Shown: piece by piece, positions 1 through 5,574 of the stretch
Numbering within the stretch: the first letter of the stretch is position 1
Layout of the letters: each line of letters begins with the position of its first letter
Assembly (NCBI GenBank): GCA_017938565.1
Contig: JAGBBI010000057.1
Span: forward strand, 1-6,350
DNA length: 6,350 nt
Origin: Clostridia bacterium
GTDB lineage: Bacteria; Bacillota_A; Clostridia; Christensenellales; UBA1242
Direction: 5' to 3'
The notes under the pieces: generated by a model
What the model saw: only the letters and a program-made list of their open reading frames with translations
The model's database searches: none
Told to the model about the DNA's origin: nothing
Program-made: the position numbers and the translations under genes

Positions 1-21
1 ACGGATTCAGAGAACTTTTGG

Positions 22-765
22 TTAATCCAAGTTAAATCTGTAATATTCTTTCAGAAAACATTCCTTTATTCCCTGAAATTTACTAATTACCGTAAACAAC
101 TCTTCATTCTTAGGCCAATAAGATAATGAGTGTTTTTTTACAAAATCATAATCTGTGACTTTATGATATGTTTCCGGAAAAATATCGTAAAAACTATCTA
201 ATGATGGGTGGTTCTCAATAATAGTATTATAAATGTTTTCTAACCGTTCTGTGTCAAGTTCGTAATCGACAAATGGTATTTCACTGTTATACTCATTTAC
301 TAACTTATAAAGCAAAGTGTAAAGTTTGAAATCGTCATCTACCCTAAACGTAGTTGCCTTAGTCTCCTTTACCTGAAAAGGAAATACCCATTCAGATTTA
401 AACCCTTCACAATAACATTCGTGAATATCACCATTATGTCCTCCATTTTCATCTCCATCTCCGTGAACAAGACCTTTATCTAAATTAAAACTTGCGCTTT
501 CATTGTCCACCCACATAGATACAACCCATCCATAGAAATTTTCTCTCATAATTACCCTAATACCATTAGGTAACATAAATCCATAAACAGGAAGCATACA
601 CGATTTGGAATAATGTGTAGATACAACAAAAACAGGGCTCTTTACCAAAGTCCCGATAGTATCTCTAACAAAAAGCACCTGATGCTCTGCGTTCTTTTTC
701 CATAAGAGATTACTGTCATATTTGTAATCCCTCATAAATTCAAGGAGTGTAAAATTTGTCTTCAT
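22..765 (-). CDS. Hypothetical phage protein, 247 aa, unknown function
   Basis: I do not recognise a named domain. The start chosen is the ATG at 765 (MKTNFTLLEF), because the upstream extension to a TTG at 792 would run through a well-formed promoter. The stop is TAA at 22. The protein looks soluble, with no signal peptide or membrane segment. The N-terminal half is beta-rich and holds an aromatic stretch around residues 73-85 (MRENFYGWVVSMW). It is followed by an unusual Asp/Gly/Asn/His segment at residues 101-117 that ends in a CYC motif. The C-terminal ~110 residues are predicted helical and rich in Tyr, Phe, Asp and Glu. The overall pattern recalls uncharacterised proteins of Bacteroidota phages, but that is memory and not a search. 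It has its own promoter just upstream and is separated from the sigma-like gene by a terminator, so it is probably expressed independently, perhaps with host-type timing. Confidence 0.8.
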   Translation of the reverse strand: MKTNFTLLEFMRDYKYDSNLLWKKNAEHQVLFVRDTIGTLVKSPVFVVSTHYSKSCMLPVYGFMLPNGIRVIMRENFYGWVVSMWVDNESASFNLDKGLVHGDGDENGGHNGDIHECYCEGFKSEWVFPFQVKETKATTFRVDDDFKLYTLLYKLVNEYNSEIPFVDYELDTERLENIYNTIIENHPSLDSFYDIFPETYHKVTDYDFVKKHSLSYWPKNEELFTVISKFQGIKECFLKEYYRFNLD

Positions 766-769
766 ATGG

Positions 770-800
770 CAAATATACAAAATAATATACAAAAAACAAA
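770..800 (-). promoter_or_regulatory. Bacteroidota-type promoter for the 247-aa gene
   Basis: On the minus strand the sequence reads TTTG (800-797), then 19 bases, then TATATTTG (777-770). This matches the known Bacteroidota primary-sigma pattern of a -33 TTTG and a -7 TAnnTTTG with 19-21 bases between them. Only 4 bases separate the -7 box from the ATG at 765, so transcription should begin at or within a few bases of the start codon. The 12-base core GCAAATATACAA (plus strand, 769-780) recurs at the other promoter, at 6025-6036. Confidence 0.75.
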
Positions 801-824
801 ATGGGAACCATACAGGCTCCCATT
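790..824 (-). terminator. Intrinsic terminator after the sigma-like gene
   Basis: The stem is formed by 801-809 and 815-823 (ATGGGAACC with GGCTCCCAT), with a 5-base loop. In the minus-strand RNA the only imperfect pair is a G-U wobble. The hairpin is followed directly by a U-rich run read from 800 down to 790 (TTTG then TTTTTT). It lies about 50 bases past the stop of the sigma-like gene and ends that transcription unit. Its U-tract shares bases with the -33 box of the next promoter. Confidence 0.8.
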
Positions 825-871
825 GGAAAAGAACAGAAAGGGTCTTACATATTTTTGCTTTATCAACAACA

Positions 872-1468
872 TCAAATCAAATTGTTGTCTTTTAATAATG
901 TTTTAATCTTATTATTTTCTTTGACTATCTTATTTAAGATATATCGTTTTATTTGCCTAAATTCGTTATGTAAATTTAACCCTTCATAACCGCGTTGTTC
1001 AAGTTCAGTGTATGTATAATCGTAACATACGTGTAATATCCACGCGTCGCAAATCTGGCGTCCAAACTCTCTCTCCACTTCATTTTTGAGTAAATCAACA
1101 ATTTCGTCAATATCGGCATTGTATTTGACGTCTGAAATACCATCTCCAAATATATCAAAGTTTATCGTGTCCTTAAATTTATTTCTGGAAAAATATGAAA
1201 AACTGTTTTGTTTAAACGCTTTCCAAAAGTAATGTTCTACATCAACATTTGTGGCGTTATCGTTCGAAAATGTGGTCATACATTTAACTATTGTATCCAT
1301 AAACACATCTTCATTGAACTCAATATTGTTTTTTACTGAGAGTTTTATTATCTTTTCTTTAAAAGTTTTAAACTCTTTGTCACTTACACTCTGAAAAAAT
1401 TTTTTCATCGGTGCATCAAAAGCATCGCTTTTCATAGGAATTGTTCTCGTTAACACAATTATTTGCAT
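872..1468 (-). CDS. Sigma-70-like RNA polymerase sigma factor, 198 aa, probable
   Basis: Size and layout suit a compact two-domain (sigma2-sigma4) factor of the ECF kind. Residues ~32-100 resemble region 2: an acidic-to-helical stretch at 54-64 (DVFMDTIVKCM) followed by VEHYFWKAFKQNSF at 77-90, the pattern of core-binding and -10 recognition helices in divergent Bacteroidota phage and mobile-element sigma factors. A variable linker follows. Residues ~121-180 then resemble region 4, with a helix, a YTYTELEQRG turn at 151-160 and a basic recognition-like helix at 168-180. The ATG at 1468 is preceded by AGGGG (1479-1475) with 6 bases of spacing, an unusual Shine-Dalgarno-like site here, which favours it over the ATG at 1435. 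It is the last gene of its unit, before a strong terminator. It could instead be a sigma-fold DNA-binding protein without sigma activity. Confidence 0.6.
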   Translation of the reverse strand: MQIIVLTRTIPMKSDAFDAPMKKFFQSVSDKEFKTFKEKIIKLSVKNNIEFNEDVFMDTIVKCMTTFSNDNATNVDVEHYFWKAFKQNSFSYFSRNKFKDTINFDIFGDGISDVKYNADIDEIVDLLKNEVEREFGRQICDAWILHVCYDYTYTELEQRGYEGLNLHNEFRQIKRYILNKIVKENNKIKTLLKDNNLI

Positions 1469-1495
1469 TATGAGCCCCTAATGTCATTTCTTTTC

Positions 1496-1503
1496 CAAAA
1501 ATA
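1496..1503 (-). promoter_or_regulatory. Possible weak -7 box upstream of the sigma-like gene
   Basis: On the minus strand TATTTTTG fits TAnnTTTG and lies in the 45-base gap between the 113-aa gene and the sigma-like gene. No TTTG stands at the right distance upstream, and such octamers occur by chance in AT-rich DNA. It may allow separate transcription of the sigma-like gene, but the evidence is slight. Confidence 0.25.
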
Positions 1504-1513
1504 AATATCAGAA

Positions 1514-1855
1514 TTACACCAATATTTTTAGAATATCTTCGCGTTTTATCACAAGAACTTTATCGGGCATTAATGCTTTTATCATATCATTTTCCACATA
1601 TTGTTTTAAATCAAAAACATAACCATTTTCTTCTATCATATTGGCATATTCAGCCACAATCTCTGTGGCATCTATCTCCCCGTTTTGGTCAGCAAATAGT
1701 TCCAACATAGAATCTACTTTATAAGCGTTTTGTTTAACTAATATTTTTAAAGTAGAATTTATGAACTTTTCATTTAACCCATTACCGCCAAAATATGCAT
1801 CAATCATACCCATAACCGCCTTCACTAACCTAATTTTTACTTCACCTATCTTCAT
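1514..1855 (-). CDS. Small helical phage protein with a degenerate EF-hand-like loop, 113 aa
   Basis: I do not recognise a named family. The protein is predicted mostly helical. Residues ~1-50 form two or three amphipathic helices. Residues 54-65 read FADQNGEIDATE, which keeps EF-hand loop positions 3 (Asp56), 5 (Asn58), 6 (Gly59), 8 (Ile61) and 12 (Glu65) but has Phe at position 1, where Asp is normally required. The C-terminus ends in a conserved-looking MPDKVLVIKREDIL segment (96-109). The start ATG at 1855 lies 1 base after the TGA of the 164-aa gene, so the two are very likely translationally coupled. It sits between two putative structural genes and the sigma-like gene, so a role in virion assembly is a reasonable guess. 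The stop is TAA. Confidence 0.8.
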   Translation of the reverse strand: MKIGEVKIRLVKAVMGMIDAYFGGNGLNEKFINSTLKILVKQNAYKVDSMLELFADQNGEIDATEIVAEYANMIEENGYVFDLKQYVENDMIKALMPDKVLVIKREDILKILV

Positions 1856-1856
1856 A

Positions 1857-2351
1857 TCATTTACCGTATTTTAATTGCTTATATTCTTCAAAAGTTAAAT
1901 CTGAATAGTTTTTAACATAATCATTGATGTCGGCCATTATTTTTCTGTCTTCATCCGTTTTGTTTTTCTTTGCTACAACAATCAATTCTTTCAACCTTTC
2001 CATTTTAGCAATTGCTGTCGGATTTGAATTTAGTTTCCACCTAATAGATTTTAACATTTCACTTTGTATCATTTGTTGAATATCTTCCTGCAATTTTAAG
2101 TATTCAACATCTGCGGATAAAGTCGTAGCAACATCTTCATCTAATTCACTAACTAATTTATCAATTTCTCCCAAATAGTCTTTTGTTTGAGTTGTTTGCA
2201 ATTGTTGTGGCTGAGGTGGCTGATTAAGACTCTGATAATGTAGTATGGCCTCGTCTAATTGCCTTTTCATTTCGTCCTCATTCTGAGTATTTTGTCTACT
2301 CATTAATGTTGTGTATAACAATGGGTCTTGACTAAAAACAAAGTTATTCAT
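1857..2351 (-). CDS. Hypothetical helical protein with a Gln/Pro linker, 164 aa; possible virion or scaffold protein
   Basis: No family is recognised with certainty. Residues 1-40 are polar and helical. Residues 41-56 form a Gln/Pro/Thr-rich flexible linker. Residues ~57-164 are almost entirely helical, highly charged and likely coiled-coil in part, with WKLNSNPTAIAKMERL at 105-120. There is no signal peptide or membrane segment. This composition suits a structural, chaperone or scaffold-like phage protein, but nothing in the sequence proves it. The start at 2351 lies about 25 bases after the hairpin that follows the 193-aa gene, and no promoter is visible in the gap. Expression therefore probably depends on read-through of that hairpin. 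The stop TGA is one base from the ATG of the 113-aa gene. Confidence 0.8.
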   Translation of the reverse strand: MNNFVFSQDPLLYTTLMSRQNTQNEDEMKRQLDEAILHYQSLNQPPQPQQLQTTQTKDYLGEIDKLVSELDEDVATTLSADVEYLKLQEDIQQMIQSEMLKSIRWKLNSNPTAIAKMERLKELIVVAKKNKTDEDRKIMADINDYVKNYSDLTFEEYKQLKYGK

Positions 2352-2376
2352 AGCATAATAAATTGATTGTTATTTT

Positions 2377-2401
2377 AAAAGGGGAGGAGACCCCTCCCCT
2401 T
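2377..2401 (-). terminator. GC-rich hairpin terminator or attenuator after the 193-aa gene
   Basis: A 9-bp perfect stem pairs 2379-2387 (AAGGGGAGG) with 2393-2401 (CCTCCCCTT) around a 5-base loop. In the minus-strand RNA the stem is followed by a run of only four U (2380-2377), part of which overlaps the stem, and then by AAAAUAA. It starts 11 bases after the stop of the 193-aa gene. On the plus strand the tail is TTATTTT, so it could also act in that direction. The short U-run and the downstream genes without a promoter suggest partial termination. Confidence 0.75.
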
Positions 2402-2411
2402 ATTTTAGAAA

Positions 2412-2993
2412 CTAAGCACCTGTAGTAGGTGTTGCTTGTGGGGCACAAGGAGAATAACTTGCATAACCAGTTACTGTAGGAGTACTAGGAAGAACAAGTT
2501 CACCTTGTATCATTCGACAAGTACGTCTTGCGAGGTTAAAGTCACTAATAAGAGCAACATTGTCAATCTTACTGTTAATAAGAGCGTCTTGATATGGACG
2601 AACAGCAGCCATCATATCTACTTTCTTATCTACTTCATTGATTTTTGCTACAAGTTCATCTTTTGAATCTCTCTGCCCTTTATAAAGACCAAATGAGTTG
2701 TCTACATTCATTTTATAAAGGTCGAAAAACTTTTGATTAACATTTGCTTGTGATGCAATGACACCCTCATAGTATTGTTTTGTCAATGCAACATAGTCTT
2801 CTTGCTCTTTTCTTTCATTGTAGCGCTCTCCGTGAGGTACACAATCATCATTGCTTCCACCACCTAAAATACCTTTAAAAAGCCCATCTTTAAATGCTAA
2901 GATACCACCTAATGCTGTACCTATAATACCTGTTGTGAGCGCGGCGTTAGCCTTACCTTTGGTTGCGAATACATCGCTTTCTCTTACTTCCAT
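2412..2993 (-). CDS. Putative phage virion-associated protein, glycine-rich hydrophobic segment plus coiled coil, 193 aa
   Basis: The order is: a short polar N-terminus with a TKGKAN motif (residues 11-16); a Gly/Ala-rich hydrophobic stretch at ~19-46 that could insert in a membrane or pack as a glycine zipper; a charged helical region; heptad-like coiled coil at ~108-150; a DFNLARRTCR segment at 151-160; and a Pro/Thr/Ala/Ser-rich tail containing one Cys. I recall similar KGKAN plus glycine-rich plus coiled-coil proteins as uncharacterised products of many gut phages. No named domain comes to mind. Base use looks less AT-rich than in its neighbours (GCT, GGT and GTA-type codons, less AAT/TTT), as expected of an abundant product. 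It has a long A-rich leader and terminators on both sides, so it is probably strongly expressed on its own. A minor capsid, tail or membrane-interacting virion role is inferred. The stop is TAG. Confidence 0.8.
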   Translation of the reverse strand: MEVRESDVFATKGKANAALTTGIIGTALGGILAFKDGLFKGILGGGSNDDCVPHGERYNERKEQEDYVALTKQYYEGVIASQANVNQKFFDLYKMNVDNSFGLYKGQRDSKDELVAKINEVDKKVDMMAAVRPYQDALINSKIDNVALISDFNLARRTCRMIQGELVLPSTPTVTGYASYSPCAPQATPTTGA

Positions 2994-3101
2994 AATTCTT
3001 TTGTTTTAGTTTTTGTTATTAAGTTCGAGCGCTCTTTTGAAATTTCACATTAATAACACAAAAACTGTAATTTCGTGCCAAAAAAATTACAAAGATTGTA
3101 T
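2994..3101 (-). promoter_or_regulatory. Leader and presumed promoter region of the 193-aa gene, with an 8-bp palindrome
   Basis: This is the largest intergenic stretch. It starts directly after the upstream terminator, so a promoter must lie here if the unit is transcribed separately. No exact TTTG-N19/20-TAnnTTTG is present. The nearest candidates are TTTG (3086-3083 region) followed by TACAGTTTTTG, and AATCTTTG near 3092, each imperfect. The perfect palindrome GAGCGCTC lies at 3027-3034, a GC-rich island in AT-rich sequence. The last ~25 bases before the ATG are A-rich, with no Shine-Dalgarno, as is usual for efficient Bacteroidota leaders. Confidence 0.45.
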
Positions 3102-3134
3102 AAAAAAATGGGTGCAGATATTATCTACACCCAT
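3102..3134 (-). terminator. Strong intrinsic terminator ending the membrane-protein operon
   Basis: The stem pairs 3109-3120 with 3122-3133 (TGGGTGCAGATA with TATCTACACCCA). The one mismatch in DNA becomes a G-U wobble in the minus-strand RNA, and the loop is minimal, about 1-5 bases once the inner pairs open. A run of seven U follows (3108-3102). It lies 23 bases after the stop of the 71-aa gene. The plus-strand tail lacks a T-run, so it acts on minus-strand transcripts. Confidence 0.85.
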
Positions 3135-3156
3135 AAAAGTTTACAAAAACTGTATA

Positions 3157-3372
3157 TTACTCCTCTTGAAATTCATTAGGAAAATACGCTTCTAATTGGG
3201 ATTTTGACCAGTTATACATTTCTTCCAACATATGCTTATAAGGAAATGTTGCACATACTGTAAGTCCTAAAAACGCGTCAAGAAGTGCCTCACAGCCACA
3301 ATCCCAATTCATTTCGGCACTATATTTTTTGCCGTGAGATTCTAAGGTTAATTTTGTGTTCTCTGGTATCAT
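3157..3372 (-). CDS. Small acidic hypothetical phage protein, 71 aa
   Basis: I do not recognise a named family. The N-terminal ~20 residues are predicted to form two beta strands (KLTLESHGKKYSAEM). They are followed by a CGC motif at residues 25-27 and a helical half: LLDAFLGLTVCATFP (residues 30-44), then an amphipathic helix containing YNWSK. The layout, a short beta hairpin then ALLDAFLGL-type helices, resembles small proteins often seen in Bacteroidota phages and mobile elements, as far as I recall. It is the last gene of its operon: the ATG at 3372 lies one base after the TAA of the DUF6717-like gene, and a strong terminator follows 23 bases after its own TAA. It is probably cytoplasmic, and its function is unknown. 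Confidence 0.75.
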   Translation of the reverse strand: MIPENTKLTLESHGKKYSAEMNWDCGCEALLDAFLGLTVCATFPYKHMLEEMYNWSKSQLEAYFPNEFQEE

Positions 3373-3373
3373 A

Positions 3374-3913
3374 TTACATTAAAATAAATTCTTTATTAAA
3401 ATCACTTTTCTTTTTAGTGAAAAGCGTAACAGGCTTATTTACTAATCTCCAATTTTCTCCGCGATAAGTCACACTATCATACCACAAACCATCTTCCATT
3501 TTCATTAGACCCTCTCCAACTATTGTATAAAGACGACCGCTTTCAATGTTTTTACAAACCCTTCCTTCATAATAGCAATAGCCCAACGGAAGAGTTACTG
3601 ATGTAATAAAGATTTCACCAGGGTGTTCGATACACACTTCGTGTACAACATTGCAAAGCCATATTTTTTCATCTTTATTGTCTTTATTTTGATAAGTGGC
3701 ACCATATTCGTCGTGTTCTATCATATTAAATGAATAGATAGCGTTTTCGTCATTAAAAATTGAAAATTCAATCATTAATGTAGAATTACCCTTGCTTATA
3801 GTTTCGAGAAAAATATCCGCTCCAAAAACCATTTCATTGTCCTCTTTGGACATAGTTGGCACGTCAGCATACCATTTCCCGTTTTCTTTATAAAATTTAA
3901 TTTTATACGCCAT
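3374..3913 (-). CDS. DUF6717-like protein with an extra C-terminal domain, 179 aa
   Basis: The N-terminal ~104 residues match what I remember of the DUF6717 family. They open with a beta strand and FYKENGKWYADVP (7-19), then NEMVFGADIFLE (26-37), then a distal IWLCNVVHEVCIEHPGEIFI block (84-103) in the place of that family's usual LWLCxVTxxVF-type ending. Residues ~105-179 add a separate beta-rich part (GYCYYEGRVC, YTIVGEGL, DSVTYRG, VTLFTKKK). Its order of strands recalls DUF1653-like domains, a weaker match. No biochemical role is known for DUF6717. It overlaps the end of the 374-aa membrane-protein gene by 11 bases and sits one base before the 71-aa gene, so it is made with the membrane module. 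No membrane segment is visible. The start at 3913 (MAYKIKFYKE) fits the family's usual N-terminus. Confidence 0.7.
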   Translation of the reverse strand: MAYKIKFYKENGKWYADVPTMSKEDNEMVFGADIFLETISKGNSTLMIEFSIFNDENAIYSFNMIEHDEYGATYQNKDNKDEKIWLCNVVHEVCIEHPGEIFITSVTLPLGYCYYEGRVCKNIESGRLYTIVGEGLMKMEDGLWYDSVTYRGENWRLVNKPVTLFTKKKSDFNKEFILM

Positions 3914-5027
3914 ATTTATTTTCGTTTTTTATGTCGTTACTTATTAACCATACTGATATACCAACATTAAGTAATATCATAATAATGATAAGGGCAATGT
4001 ACTGTCCCTTACTAAGACCTATATGGATATATTCAAAATCGGAAAATTCTTTTCTCTTCCATTTAGTAGGTATCTGAGTCTGCAACCATTTTCCATAAGC
4101 ATCAATATCTACTTTGGGGTTTTGTATGAAATAATCCCTTGTTAATGCTTCAAGTTTTGGTTCATCACACCACGAAAATGGATTACACCACACAACACTA
4201 TCTCTCTGTGTACCAAGGCACACCACGAATTCGTTCTTATTTCCATTTTGCCAATATGCTTTCTGCTGTTCGGATATTTCAATGTCTTTTCCTTCATAGA
4301 AAAGCATATATACCCTAAACTGATGCGTCTTTCCGTATGTGGCGTTAATGTATTTAATACGTTGTTTATCTGTATCAGAAGCGTATCTTCCAATAATAGG
4401 ATTCTGATTCATTAAATTAATATCGGGATACTCATACAATCCTAATTCTTTGGCGTCTTCTTTAGTTATGTCACTATATTTAAAAATTGTATGTGATTGA
4501 GATGCTTTTATCTTATTTGTATAAGAATGCGGAGTGGTAATATCATAAAGGTGTTCTATGGTTTTATCCCAATAAATGTCATAGGCGTCTCCATCAATTC
4601 TATGGTAATTTCTGTGCATATCTCTAAACACAGCCTTGTTCCCCATTCGTTTCTTTATTGTTTCATACTCCTTTTTGGAAAGATAATGTTCCCAATTACT
4701 CTCATTATCGACATAAGTGTAGCGTTCGCTATGATATTCTCTTTCCCAAGTATAATAAACCTCCTCCTCACCATCAGAATCCGTCCTTGTATGTCTAACA
4801 CGCACCATTTCATCCCAAGGCTCGTAATAGGTAATTCTATTAACATAACCACCAAGATACTCAGTGTCACTTGAATTTACACTTACCATAATAAGTTGAA
4901 TAATAAGCGTAAACAATAATGACGGCAATATTAATACCAGGTATTCCCACCATACCATCTTCCTATTGAAGACGATAAGTAGGAATAACGCTGTTATGAA
5001 AGGTATTATGTAAACTATGACTTCCAT
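3903..5027 (-). CDS. Three-helix membrane protein, 374 aa, possible TPM-like domain; partner of the LemA-like protein
   Basis: Two hydrophobic helices open the protein (residues ~3-20 and ~28-50) and a third closes it (~342-363). A soluble region of ~290 residues lies between helices 2 and 3. That region starts with Tyr/Glu-rich strands and contains HSYTNKIKASQS (167-178), LGLYEYPDI (195-203), INATYG (227-232), WQNGNKNEFVVCLG (259-272) and FSW (284-286), then ends WKRKEFSDFEYIHIG just before the last helix. I recall related proteins in Bacteroidota genomes and phages, without a known function. The segment ~235-290, with a strand, a DIEISEQQ helix, W-x-NGNKNE and a strand, resembles the core of TPM domains, which often neighbour lemA genes. 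This is a hypothesis. It starts 7 bases after the LemA-like stop and overlaps the next gene by 11 bases. It is probably in the inner membrane. Confidence 0.75.
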   Translation of the reverse strand: MEVIVYIIPFITALFLLIVFNRKMVWWEYLVLILPSLLFTLIIQLIMVSVNSSDTEYLGGYVNRITYYEPWDEMVRVRHTRTDSDGEEEVYYTWEREYHSERYTYVDNESNWEHYLSKKEYETIKKRMGNKAVFRDMHRNYHRIDGDAYDIYWDKTIEHLYDITTPHSYTNKIKASQSHTIFKYSDITKEDAKELGLYEYPDINLMNQNPIIGRYASDTDKQRIKYINATYGKTHQFRVYMLFYEGKDIEISEQQKAYWQNGNKNEFVVCLGTQRDSVVWCNPFSWCDEPKLEALTRDYFIQNPKVDIDAYGKWLQTQIPTKWKRKEFSDFEYIHIGLSKGQYIALIIIMILLNVGISVWLISNDIKNENKYGV

Positions 5028-5034
5028 TTATATA

Positions 5035-5574
5035 TTACTTAAAAAGGTCTACTTCATCATCAAGGCCCGTGTCCATTACCATCTTGCTTTTTGAAGATGA
5101 TACAATTGTATATTCAATGGTTTCGGTATTCTTAATAAACCATCTTGCGGGATAAGTGTTGCATAGTGTTGAGTGTTCTCTAATAAGGTCAAGCATTCTC
5201 TCTTGATTCTTCTGAAATTCTGTTCTCAGGATTTCAATACTCTGCATCAAATCCTTGTAAAGAGATACATCGAAATTAGGATTCTGCTCAGTCACCCATT
5301 TCATAAGAGAGCCATCTCCATTTCCTGAATATCTTCCCTCCATAATTGCGGGATAAATTTCAGTAAAAGCATCTTTGTACTCATTAGAAACCTGTGCTTT
5401 CTGCTGAAGTACCTTCCACATTTTATCGTGTACTCCCTCAACTTTTCCACGCTGAGCCTCAGCCTGTGTTCTAAGAGTAATTTCCTTGTTGTTATATGAA
5501 AAATAACAACCCGCGTAGGTGCCTACGCCAATAAGCAGAATAACTGCAAGTGAAATTAAAATAATTTTCTTCAT
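5035..5574 (-). CDS. LemA-like membrane-anchored protein, 179 aa
   Basis: The layout is that of LemA proteins: a single N-terminal membrane anchor (residues ~4-27), then an all-helical domain. The first long helix follows YNNKEITLR (27-35) with QRGKVEGVHDKMW (41-53). The last helical pair carries EFQKNQERMLDLIREHSTLC (119-138) and then PARWFI (142-147), matching the LemA ending where a long helix leads to a Pro/aromatic turn. The length is close to the usual ~180-190 aa. LemA is a widespread bacterial family of unclear function, usually placed at the membrane and often encoded next to TPM-domain or other membrane proteins. Cys23 in YAGC could be a relaxed lipobox, but I would not call it a lipoprotein. 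The start overlaps the stop of the previous gene as ATGA (5574-5571), so translation is coupled. Confidence 0.72.
   Translation of the reverse strand: MKKIILISLAVILLIGVGTYAGCYFSYNNKEITLRTQAEAQRGKVEGVHDKMWKVLQQKAQVSNEYKDAFTEIYPAIMEGRYSGNGDGSLMKWVTEQNPNFDVSLYKDLMQSIEILRTEFQKNQERMLDLIREHSTLCNTYPARWFIKNTETIEYTIVSSSKSKMVMDTGLDDEVDLFK

Noticed and set aside
766..792. TTG start giving a 9-residue extension of the 247-aa protein
   Set aside because: The extension is the translation of the promoter's spacer and -7 box. The ATG at 765 gives a normal N-terminus.
801..989. Plus-strand ORF of 62 codons (and others at 2436-2666, 3013-3195, 3285-3467, 4497-4874, 5827-6090)
   Set aside because: Each lies across a well-supported minus-strand gene or a terminator, has no plausible promoter or ribosome site, and encodes low-complexity hydrophobic or basic sequence. 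The 801 ORF begins inside the terminator stem.
1147..1154. Another TATATTTG on the minus strand, inside the sigma-like gene
   Set aside because: No TTTG lies at the right distance and no start codon follows closely. The octamer is expected by chance in AT-rich DNA.
2412..2414. Possible TAG reassignment, as in some gut phages of Bacteroidota
   Set aside because: TAG ends the 193-aa, 62-aa and partial genes at sensible places, and no gene here needs TAG read as an amino acid. Two of these TAGs are followed soon by TAA, so recoding is not strictly excluded, but nothing favours it.
4142..4870. Minus-strand ORFs at 4142-4393 and 4655-4870 (also 976-1158 and 5492-5683)
   Set aside because: These are out-of-frame shadows within the 374-aa, sigma-like, LemA-like and 100-aa genes, with unlikely protein composition.
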